Below are positions 8,246-15,399 of a DNA stretch of 64,000 nucleotides, piece after piece. The DNA lies in NCBI GenBank assembly GCA_964632845.1, contig CAZWDU010000006.1, forward strand, positions 1 through 64,000, written 5' to 3'. Position numbers and translations under genes: made by a program. The notes beneath the pieces were generated by a model. That model was not told where the DNA came from. It was given only the letters and a program-made list of their open reading frames with translations, and did no database searches. Within the stretch, counting starts at the first letter, position 1; each line of letters begins with the position of its first letter. This DNA is from JAOZHU01 sp964632845 (GTDB lineage: Archaea > Thermoproteota > Bathyarchaeia > Bathyarchaeales > Bathycorpusculaceae).

Positions 8246-8632
8246 ACCTCAGTCCCTGCCAAGTTTACTCATTATAATTTAGTATAAATAAACATAGCGA
8301 ATCCTTAAAACGTATCCACGTGACTCTATAACCATACGTATTACGGATATGCACAACGTTTCTACAATCAATTATACACTTCAAACACGATGGCGAACAA
8401 TGAAGCTTAGAGTGCAATTGCCAGTGGTCACAAAATCAACTCTTGGTCGCCACCAGCAAGATCCGCTATGGCACCTTGTTGCTTCCACACTATATGCGAA
8501 GTTTTTACAAAAAGCTTTTACGTTGATAAAATGCAACTTTGACATGGAAAAGTATAAAATGAGAATAAGTAAGCTTTAACATCTCTGTCGACGTGTGTAA
8601 GTAACACTATCACAAGGAGAGGGGACGACAAA

Positions 8633-9604
8633 TTGCACGACCGAATAAAGATTGATGAAACTGATGCAAGGATTTTGAAGATGTTGCTACAGGACTCGCG
8701 GACGAGTTTCACTGAGATTGCCAAAAAATGCAAAATTTCTGTAGGCGCGGTGAGAATGCGGTACAAAGAGTTGTGGAAATCAGGTGTGATCAATGGGGAA
8801 ATACTTCAGGTAAACCCGCATAGTTTGGGATACACCTGCATCTGCAATATAGGCGCTATAACAGCTATAGACGATGAGCGCGAAGTCATAGAATTTCTAC
8901 AAAGCAAACCTTATGTTTCAAGAGTACTCAGAACCTTCGGGAAATACAACTGCGGCGTCATCGTGGCATTGCCCAACATCGAAAAATTAAGCGAGGTCAT
9001 AGCAGATTTGGAAGTTAATCCGCGTGTCAAACATGTGGACGTGTTTATCTGGGCTGAATCCGTAGGCTTAGACCATCCGGAAAACTTGGTTATCCAGCAT
9101 TTTACTGAGAAAACTGCGCACGAACATTCCCCAATTAGCCTTGAGGTAGTACCAATCGACGAAACAGACCGCCAAATTGCCAAAATGCTCGTGCACAACT
9201 CGCGTATGCCCTTCAGGAAAGTTGCAGAAAAACTTAAAATTTCAAGCAAAAGCGTAATCCAGAGATATAGACGACTTAGAAAAAGTGTGCTAACGTTCTC
9301 TACAATAGCGGTTGACTTGAAGAAACTTGGATACAACGCTATGGCTCATATATTTATAAAAGTTTCAAACAGAAGTGCAATGCCGGAAATCTACGCTCAA
9401 ATACTTCAAATACCAAACCTAATAGTGGCTATCAAATGCATCGGACCCTATGATTTGTACGTCATCGTGGTTTTGGCGAGTTTTGAAGAACTTTTCAAAG
9501 TAAACGAGTATATCCGTAGAATACAGAAAATTGAACAAGCAGACATCTCTTTGAGGCCCTCCTTCGCATCGTGGCCTTTAAACATGTTCACTACCCTTCT
9601 TTAA
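8633..9604 (+). CDS. Lrp/AsnC-family regulator with two tandem HTH-RAM units
   Basis: Transcription regulator of 323 aa made of two Lrp-type units. The first winged HTH starts at IDETDARILKMLLQDSRTSF (about 7-26) and is followed by an effector-type RAM domain. The second HTH starts at PIDETDRQIAKMLVHNSRMP (about 180-199) and is again followed by a RAM-like domain. Such double Lrp proteins occur in archaea and act like an internally dimerised regulator. It starts at TTG 8633 with a strong AAGGAGAGG about 10 nt upstream. No adjacent metabolic target gene shows its ligand. Confidence 0.88.
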   Translation: MHDRIKIDETDARILKMLLQDSRTSFTEIAKKCKISVGAVRMRYKELWKSGVINGEILQVNPHSLGYTCICNIGAITAIDDEREVIEFLQSKPYVSRVLRTFGKYNCGVIVALPNIEKLSEVIADLEVNPRVKHVDVFIWAESVGLDHPENLVIQHFTEKTAHEHSPISLEVVPIDETDRQIAKMLVHNSRMPFRKVAEKLKISSKSVIQRYRRLRKSVLTFSTIAVDLKKLGYNAMAHIFIKVSNRSAMPEIYAQILQIPNLIVAIKCIGPYDLYVIVVLASFEELFKVNEYIRRIQKIEQADISLRPSFASWPLNMFTTLL

Positions 9605-9776
9605 CATCCAACTAACTGCAATTAAATTTAGCAGTCATATTAGCATTGTTTCGTAATTATCGCGAACTGGGCTTTCTGTGCTGGGACGCTACTAAACAAA
9701 GAATGTATCGTCTGCCTGTGAACGCATTCAAAGCTAGACTTACGAAGGCAAAAATACAATTCTGCTCTGTAGTGCT

Positions 9777-9798
9777 ACCCCCTCCCCTTTATAAAGGC
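9777..9798 (+). promoter_or_regulatory. Recurring intergenic pyrimidine/TATA motif, copy A
   Basis: ACCCCCTCCCCTTTATAAAG followed by GC, preceded by CTCTGTAGTGCT. Five related copies are found at 18050, 20246, 45361, 57691 and 60378. It lies 70 nt before the cyclophilin gene, which also has its own promoter-like AAAAACTTAAA at 9833-9843. Confidence 0.45.
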
Positions 9799-9868
9799 TG
9801 AAAAACGATTTGGCAACGGAGCTTGCCTTGTTGAAAAACTTAAATTGAACAATACCAATACTGTGGGT

Positions 9869-10654
9869 ATGTCGTCACGTAGGCGTCGAATACACCGGTC
9901 TAGAAGAAGCAAAAAACCAATACTGATAGCAAGTTCTGTGGTCGCTGTCGCCGCAATAGCAATAGTCGTGGTATACATTATGAGTACCGCCGAGTATACG
10001 TTAACAGTGCACATTGTAGGTCAAGGTAGTGTGGTTCCAGGTAATAGCACGTATTCTTCTGGTACTAGCGTTGAACTTGAAGCTGTTAGTGCTTCCGATT
10101 GGACATTTTATGGTTGGAGTGGTGATGTTTCAGGTTCAGACAACACCAGTGTTGTCCTAAACAGTAACAAAGTTGCTACTGCTGTGTTCATTCCAAACAA
10201 CAATAAGGTTTTACTCACCACCAGCATGGGTAACATAACCATTCAACTGCGAGATAACATGCCCATTACGACGGGGAACTTCAAAAGCTTGGTCCAACAA
10301 GGAAAATACGATGGCACGGCATTTCATAGGATAATCGCTGGCTTCATGATTCAGGGAGGGCAAATAAACTCAGCGTGGCCTAACATACAAGACGAGTTCA
10401 GCAATGATAATCGCAATCTTAATGGCACAGTAGCCATGGCAAAAACGAGCGAAGCGAACTCGGCAACTAGCCAATTTTTCATAAACGTTGCTGATAACAG
10501 CAATCTCGATGAAGACTTCGACTTGACTTACTCGGTTTTCGGCGACGTAATAGATGGAATGGATGTTGCTATGGCAATATCAGAAGTAGCCACAGACGAA
10601 AATGACAGCCCGTTGCAGACTGTTACATTAATCAAAGCCGAATTCATAGAATAG
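9869..10654 (+). CDS. Surface-anchored cyclophilin-type peptidyl-prolyl isomerase with InlB-like repeat
   Basis: Protein of 261 aa. A basic N terminus (SSRRRRIHRSRRSKKP) precedes one transmembrane anchor (IASSVVAVAAIAIVVVYIM). Then comes a divergent InlB B-repeat type domain (about residues 50-112; GQGSVVPG, YGWSGDVSG) and a cyclophilin domain (about 115-261) with TTGNFKSLVQQGKYDGTAFH, FMIQGG and SQFFI. The likely role is proline isomerisation for exported proteins on the outer face. ATG 9869 sits 25-30 nt after AAAAACTTAAA, fitting a leaderless transcript; TTG 9845 is the alternative. Confidence 0.85.
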   Translation: MSSRRRRIHRSRRSKKPILIASSVVAVAAIAIVVVYIMSTAEYTLTVHIVGQGSVVPGNSTYSSGTSVELEAVSASDWTFYGWSGDVSGSDNTSVVLNSNKVATAVFIPNNNKVLLTTSMGNITIQLRDNMPITTGNFKSLVQQGKYDGTAFHRIIAGFMIQGGQINSAWPNIQDEFSNDNRNLNGTVAMAKTSEANSATSQFFINVADNSNLDEDFDLTYSVFGDVIDGMDVAMAISEVATDENDSPLQTVTLIKAEFIE

Positions 10655-10673
10655 CCTAATTTTGAAGCATGCC

Positions 10674-10961
10674 TTATCGAGGGTTCCAAACGCATGCTAT
10701 GGCTTTTTGTGCACAAGCTAAAATACACGGTGTCTTATTGTCTTCAGGTTTGCATGGGGAGCACGTGTATTTGATGTTTTTACGATGTTTCTCCGTTACA
10801 GCTGCAACCGTTTTATCTTCTAAGTCAACCAGTAAAGTTACCATTTCCAAAGCATCCCGTGGGCACTGCTCCATGCACTTGCGGCAACCATTGCATTTTT
10901 CCGCGTCAATGACAATGTAATATTCCCCTGAGCCGTCGTTGTAGCCATAGTGCGTAATAAT
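10674..10961 (-). CDS. Ferredoxin-like 4Fe-4S protein, apparent ATT start
   Basis: Small iron-sulfur protein of about 95 aa. The first cluster is CNGCRKCMEQCP. A second Cys group, CSPC...PCILACAQKAIAC, supplies ligands for another cluster. The ATG at 10874 lies inside the first Cys motif, so it cannot be the true start. The frame continues upstream as ITHYGYNDGSGEYYIVID to a stop at 10968-10970, with no ATG, GTG or TTG. ATT at 10961, with GGTTGATG upstream, is the best start. It is the last gene of the minus-strand Fe-S operon and is a candidate electron donor to its ATP-driven reductase. Confidence 0.75.
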   Translation of the reverse strand: MITHYGYNDGSGEYYIVIDAEKCNGCRKCMEQCPRDALEMVTLLVDLEDKTVAAVTEKHRKNIKYTCSPCKPEDNKTPCILACAQKAIACVWNPR

Positions 10962-10983
10962 AGCACATCAACCCTTATTTTTT

Positions 10984-11892
10984 TTAACTTTTCTGCGATT
11001 TTTCATACAGAGCTTTAGCTAAAAGCGCAGCGCCGAGGGCTCCAGCTACCATGGGGTCTAACTCGTTGTCCCGCCAATTCGGCGCAGGAAGACACTTAAC
11101 GCCCAAGATATTTTCTATTCTTGAAACAATCCCAATATTCTTCGATTGTCCTCCAGTGATGACAAGCTCTTTTTCAAGACCCACTCGGTTAATGAGATTG
11201 CCCATTCTGACAGCCATTGCACGCGTGTAGGCGGCTAAAACTTTTTCTTTAGACCAGCCCTTACGTAGCAGTCCCATAGCCTCGGTTTTAGCAAAAGCTA
11301 CACAAGTGCAGCTTACCGGCGGAGGCTCTTCGTCGATTCTTAATGAGAACTCCCCTATTTGCTCTATGGGAATTTTCAGCAAATCAGAGAACACTTCCAT
11401 GCCTCTGCCTGTGCCCGCTGCACATTTGTCATTCATCAAAAAAGAGGTTACTCGACCTGTCTCGTCGCATCGGATTGCCTTTATGTCTTGACCGCCAACA
11501 TCCAGTACGGTTCTAACGCTGGGTCCCCAAATGTAGTTTGCACCTTTCGCGTGACAGGCAATCTCCGTTATCGCTTTATTAGCCATGGGAACATTTACTC
11601 TGCCGTAGCCTGTTCCAACAATATACTTAAAATCGCCAAGTGTTAATCCAGTTCCTTCCATTGCCCAATTCAGCACTTTCTTGGCGCTGTCTGGACTGTT
11701 TGAGCCAGTACGCATTATGCCCCAAGAATAAACTTCTCCATCAATCATTATGGCTGCCTTGGAGCCAACTGAACCAACATCCACGCCCGCCGTGATTACT
11801 TCTTTGTTTTTCCACTGCTTATCAGGCATGACTCGGTGGTATTCTTGCCATCTCCAGTACTCCACGTCGTCCTTTTTCTGTAGTTCACTCAT
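10984..11892 (-). CDS. ASKHA activator ATPase, BadF/BcrA type
   Basis: ATPase of the BadF/BadG/BcrA/BcrD (ASKHA) superfamily, which drives electrons at very low potential into 2-hydroxyacyl-CoA dehydratase or benzoyl-CoA reductase partners. Signatures are GVDVGSVGSKAAI (phosphate 1), VLDVGGQDIKAI (phosphate 2), the cluster Cys in NDKCAAGTGRGMEVF and a second Cys region SCTCVAFAKTEAMG, then GGQSKNIGIV. An N-terminal extension of about 40 residues (DDVEYWRWQEYHRV) is like that of benzoyl-CoA reductase ATPase subunits. ATG 11892 lies 4 nt after the upstream stop. The paralogous activator is the gene before it. Confidence 0.88.
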   Translation of the reverse strand: MSELQKKDDVEYWRWQEYHRVMPDKQWKNKEVITAGVDVGSVGSKAAIMIDGEVYSWGIMRTGSNSPDSAKKVLNWAMEGTGLTLGDFKYIVGTGYGRVNVPMANKAITEIACHAKGANYIWGPSVRTVLDVGGQDIKAIRCDETGRVTSFLMNDKCAAGTGRGMEVFSDLLKIPIEQIGEFSLRIDEEPPPVSCTCVAFAKTEAMGLLRKGWSKEKVLAAYTRAMAVRMGNLINRVGLEKELVITGGQSKNIGIVSRIENILGVKCLPAPNWRDNELDPMVAGALGAALLAKALYEKSQKS

Positions 11893-11896
11893 TCTT

Positions 11897-12676
11897 TTAC
11901 ACCTCTTTAACGCGGCTGGCTGCAACAAGTGCAGCGCCTAATGCGCCAACAAATTCTGAGTAATCAGGTATTAAAATATCGATGCCCAGCTTTCTCTTCA
12001 GAGACGCTGCGAAGCCGACGTCTTTGGCGACGCCGCCGACTAGTACAACATCAGGATTCACGCCTAACCTGTATACCATTGAGGAGACTCTGTCAGCCAT
12101 GGCGTCAAATATGGCTCTTGCAATTTCAGGTTTGGATTCTTGGCGGTGAATCAAGCTTACCACGTCTGATTCTCCGAATATGACGCATGTAGCGTTTATT
12201 GGGCTTGCCCGTTCTGCCTTAAGCGAGAGCGGACCCATTTCTTCTAGTTTTACCTCTAAGGCTCTAGCCATTGCTTCGATGAATGTGCCAGCGCCTGCTG
12301 CGCATCTTTCGTTGACAACGAAGTCCACCATTATGCCTTTGTCGTCGCATTTTACAGCTCGTGCTTCTTCTGCGCCGACATCGATTATTGTTCTGGCTTT
12401 AGGAAAAACGTGGACTCCTGCTTTTGCGTCAGCGCTCATCATGCTTATGGTGCTGTTAGCGTAGGGTGCCATGTCCATGCCTGAACCCGTTGCGGTAACG
12501 TGCTTTACATCCTTAAGCGATAGTTGCGCTTTTTTCAGGGCTTCAGCGACAGCTTGTTCAGCTGCTTTCGATGGGTCAAAACCTGAGAAGGCTTGACCGC
12601 GGGATAGCACTATTCCATCTTTTAGAATTACGGTTTTCACGCTTTGAGTGCCTAAATCTATTCCAATAGTTATCAT
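11897..12676 (-). CDS. ASKHA activator ATPase, BadG/BcrD-like
   Basis: Second ASKHA ATPase of the operon, about 259 aa and without an N-terminal extension. Motifs are IGIDLGTQSVKTVIL, TIIDVGAEEARAVK, the Fe-S ligand region NERCAAGAGTFIEAMAR, NATCVIFGESDVVSL and VLVGGVAKDVG. A heterodimer with the following ASKHA protein, bridged by one [4Fe-4S] cluster, is the expected form, as in class I benzoyl-CoA reductases. ATG 12676 has GAGGTG upstream, and the gene starts 13 nt after the preceding stop. Confidence 0.88.
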   Translation of the reverse strand: MITIGIDLGTQSVKTVILKDGIVLSRGQAFSGFDPSKAAEQAVAEALKKAQLSLKDVKHVTATGSGMDMAPYANSTISMMSADAKAGVHVFPKARTIIDVGAEEARAVKCDDKGIMVDFVVNERCAAGAGTFIEAMARALEVKLEEMGPLSLKAERASPINATCVIFGESDVVSLIHRQESKPEIARAIFDAMADRVSSMVYRLGVNPDVVLVGGVAKDVGFAASLKRKLGIDILIPDYSEFVGALGAALVAASRVKEV

Positions 12677-12689
12677 CACACATACACCT

Positions 12690-14033
12690 CTATATGTCAA
12701 TTCTCGCTGTTAACATTTCTAGGAAGGCTTCAACACGTGTCTTCAGTTGTCCTACGTCTTCTCGTGTGTACTCAGTATCTAGATAGTACACGGGGATATT
12801 TAGGCGATCTAGGACGCGTTTGACTCGCGTGTATTCCATGGCGTAAAGCATACAGCCGCGAACTACGTAGTAGATTACGCCGCTGATGTTCCAATCTTTA
12901 ACCTTGGTTAAGAGCCAGTTGATTCGGTCTTCGTTTCCATCTTTAGAAGTGAAGCAGGGGCAAGTAGATGCCATGAGGTATCTTTCTGATATAGCTTTGA
13001 ACATGTCGTCCATTGTCCATTCATCCACGCCTACTGGATCGTAGAGTAGTCTTTCGCTTGAGCAGAGTTCATCAGCGATAAGTACTCCTTGAGGCATGGC
13101 TTCTTCAATTAACGTGGGCACTTTCCAATTGTCAGGCCATATCATCGGTGTACCCGTAATCATTACTCTTGGAGTATCTGGTGGGCAAGCCCACTTTTTC
13201 TCATGTGCCATTTTTTCAAGTTCGTCACATAAAGCTTCGGTTTTTTCAGTCCATCGCGCTATGTCGTCCCACATGTATGTTTGGTTAACCAGCATGGCGT
13301 CTCTGCCCATGATGACTGGGTTGCCTTTTCTGAGGTCTTGCAGTCTGCGGAAGGCTTTGGTTGCTTTTTGAGTTAGCTCTATTGCGGCTTTCAGTTTCTT
13401 TCTGGTTATTTTATTTCCAGTCAACGCTTCGATTTGTTCTTTTATTACAAGGAGTTCTTCACGCCAAAAATGCATTGCTTGGGCAGAATCTTTTACCCGT
13501 GGAATAGGTATCGTCCAAACTGGCTTGGAATCGCTTAGGATGTCGCTGAGTTTCGTCATTCCATCGCAAGTTAGAACGCCTAATAATGCATCGCTTAATT
13601 CGAGGTACGGCGATAAATCTATCATTTTTGCGCCCATAGTTGAGCGTATGATGGGGCAAACTTCCACCGGCACGATGCGGTCTCCGAGTTTTGACGCATC
13701 ATACCATCCAGAGTTTACGCGCACTGGAATAGCGTCTGCAGCTAAAATCAGTTCAATTGGCGCAAACATGCAGAGGTAACCGATGACTTTTTTGCCGCTT
13801 TCTTTCGCTGCTTGCAATTCTTTTTCGCGTCTACCGAAAATGTTGGCGATTTCATCAAAATACTGCATTGCTTCAGGTCGGTTCTGTGATGTTTTTTTCA
13901 TCCGCTCAATGTTGTCGGCGATAATTTTTTGAGAAGAGTTTTTGATGGAGTTTCGTAATTCCTCGATTTCTTTCTGAGGTATTTCAGGCATGTATCTTTT
14001 TTCTATACTTTGGTTTTTCATTTGATGCTTCAC
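12690..14033 (-). CDS. 2-hydroxyacyl-CoA dehydratase / benzoyl-CoA reductase-like subunit (D component)
   Basis: Protein of 447 aa in the HgdB/BcrB/BcrC family, which holds Fe-S clusters that receive ATP-activated electrons. Visible features are KVIGYLCMFAPIELI, VEVCPIIRSTMG, LTCDGMTKL, STCPCFTSKDG and VVRGCMLYAMEYTRV, with Cys residues spaced as in this family. Dehydratases and benzoyl-CoA reductases usually need two such subunits (B and C), but only one is present here. A homodimer, as in double-cubane cluster proteins, is therefore possible. ATG 14033 overlaps the NapH-like gene by 4 nt (ATGA). Substrate is unknown. Confidence 0.82.
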   Translation of the reverse strand: MKHQMKNQSIEKRYMPEIPQKEIEELRNSIKNSSQKIIADNIERMKKTSQNRPEAMQYFDEIANIFGRREKELQAAKESGKKVIGYLCMFAPIELILAADAIPVRVNSGWYDASKLGDRIVPVEVCPIIRSTMGAKMIDLSPYLELSDALLGVLTCDGMTKLSDILSDSKPVWTIPIPRVKDSAQAMHFWREELLVIKEQIEALTGNKITRKKLKAAIELTQKATKAFRRLQDLRKGNPVIMGRDAMLVNQTYMWDDIARWTEKTEALCDELEKMAHEKKWACPPDTPRVMITGTPMIWPDNWKVPTLIEEAMPQGVLIADELCSSERLLYDPVGVDEWTMDDMFKAISERYLMASTCPCFTSKDGNEDRINWLLTKVKDWNISGVIYYVVRGCMLYAMEYTRVKRVLDRLNIPVYYLDTEYTREDVGQLKTRVEAFLEMLTARIDI

Positions 14034-14998
14034 TCACTTTCTGACGGTTCTAACCAGTTTCTAGATTTGAAAGCTGTTTTTCCAGCGAACTTCACTTTCA
14101 AACAATCTTCGTAGGGGCACATTTCTACACATCGGAAGCATAGCATGCACATTGAAGTGTTAATTTTTCCGCCCTTCTGCTCATACACTTCAGTAACTTG
14201 CAGTGGGCAAACTCTTTTGCATATGCCACATTTTGTGCATTTTTCTTCCTCTTTATAAATGTAAAGGGCTGGAACACCTTTAAAGGCTTTAGACCTGTTA
14301 ACTATTGCAAGTGAAGCTCCTGTGGGGCAGAATCTGCACCAAAAACGCCGCAGGAAGAATGAACCTGCCACGGTTACCCCAACAAAAAACAGCATGAAAA
14401 TCCACACCAGATTTTCGCTGGAATACTCGATTATTTGGTCAAGGTACGGGTAACTGAGGTTCACACCGCTGATTGCCGTTAACTCTTCTGTCCAAGGCAC
14501 GATAAGCGGAGTTAAGGGCGCTATCAAGACTCTCAAGGGTCTGAAGGGACCATTGATAAATAGGGATAAAGGCCACTGCCACGGGTTTATGGGAGTCAGC
14601 AAAAAGGGCAAAATTAGGAAGAAAATTAAGAGTACATATCTGAGTACATTTAGGGCTCTGTTGAGTTTTTCAGGCAAGTTGCGGTAGCGTACTTTGAGGG
14701 CTTTGCGGAGCATGGTGATTACATCTGTGTAGAAGCCGAATGGGCAAATCCAGCCGCAGAAGAAGCGCCCTATAACAAGGGTCATGACGAGGATTGTGGC
14801 TAAAACCACGATTAGCCATATGGGGTAAGTGTACAGGTAGTAAATAGCCACTAAGGATACTACTTGGATGAAAAGCCGTAAGTATGTTACTTTTCTAGTC
14901 AGGTCTTTCATCCATATGAGAATAACCAGTATTCCCGCTAACCCTAGTCCCGCAAACACGATTAGTCTCAGTATTTCGCCTAGAAGTGCCAACGTCAT
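14030..14998 (-). CDS. NapH-like polyferredoxin membrane protein
   Basis: Integral membrane Fe-S protein of 322 aa. Several transmembrane helices (near 8-28, 40-60, 60-82, 115-135, 195-218) carry the NapH/NosR/PceC-type motifs CGWICPFG and CRFCPTGA. These are followed by two C-terminal 4Fe-4S clusters (CTKCGICKRVCP and CMLCFRCVEMCP). Proteins of this class pass electrons between the membrane and soluble or outer partners. Its 4-nt overlap with the dehydratase-like gene makes it the probable electron feed or outlet of this operon. Confidence 0.87.
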   Translation of the reverse strand: MTLALLGEILRLIVFAGLGLAGILVILIWMKDLTRKVTYLRLFIQVVSLVAIYYLYTYPIWLIVVLATILVMTLVIGRFFCGWICPFGFYTDVITMLRKALKVRYRNLPEKLNRALNVLRYVLLIFFLILPFLLTPINPWQWPLSLFINGPFRPLRVLIAPLTPLIVPWTEELTAISGVNLSYPYLDQIIEYSSENLVWIFMLFFVGVTVAGSFFLRRFWCRFCPTGASLAIVNRSKAFKGVPALYIYKEEEKCTKCGICKRVCPLQVTEVYEQKGGKINTSMCMLCFRCVEMCPYEDCLKVKFAGKTAFKSRNWLEPSESE

Positions 14999-15003
14999 CG
15001 TAT

Positions 15004-15222
15004 TTAGCCTTCACAAATAATGCAGATATTGTCTCTGTTTATCAACGCGTTATTTTTGAGCGCACTGCACAGGTTTGCGCTCATTGTAAATGTGTCTTTA
15101 CGGAAACAAGTTTTCATGCATGCACTACACATCGCAACGTATTGGACGTAGCCTAAACTGGAGAATATTGAGTTATACGCGGTCACAGTGACATTGCTCC
15201 AAAGTTTGGATTTGCAATCCAA
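15004..15222 (-). CDS. Small Cys-rich protein at head of Fe-S operon, uncertain
   Basis: Frame of 72 aa from TTG 15222, ending 5 nt before the NapH-like ATG. Cysteines are grouped as CSACMKTC, then a single C and a terminal CIICEG. Upstream of the TTG the same frame also reads CYWCLDC after a stop, so the N terminus could be longer with an unusual start. The Cys spacing suggests metal or Fe-S binding, but no family was recognised. It could be a small partner of the operon or a decayed gene. Confidence 0.4.
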   Translation of the reverse strand: MDCKSKLWSNVTVTAYNSIFSSLGYVQYVAMCSACMKTCFRKDTFTMSANLCSALKNNALINRDNICIICEG

Positions 15223-15399
15223 GCACCAGTAACATGGTCAAACCTCTTTTGGGTTTTGAATATGGAAATGGATGCTGTAGCATTTAAAGCTTACATAAAT
15301 AATGTATATGACATAGTCACTCACGTCAGAAGCTAAAAAAGACCAATGCTTTTTGCTTGTAGGTTTTGACGCGAAAGGCTGGAATGATGTGCGGCGACG

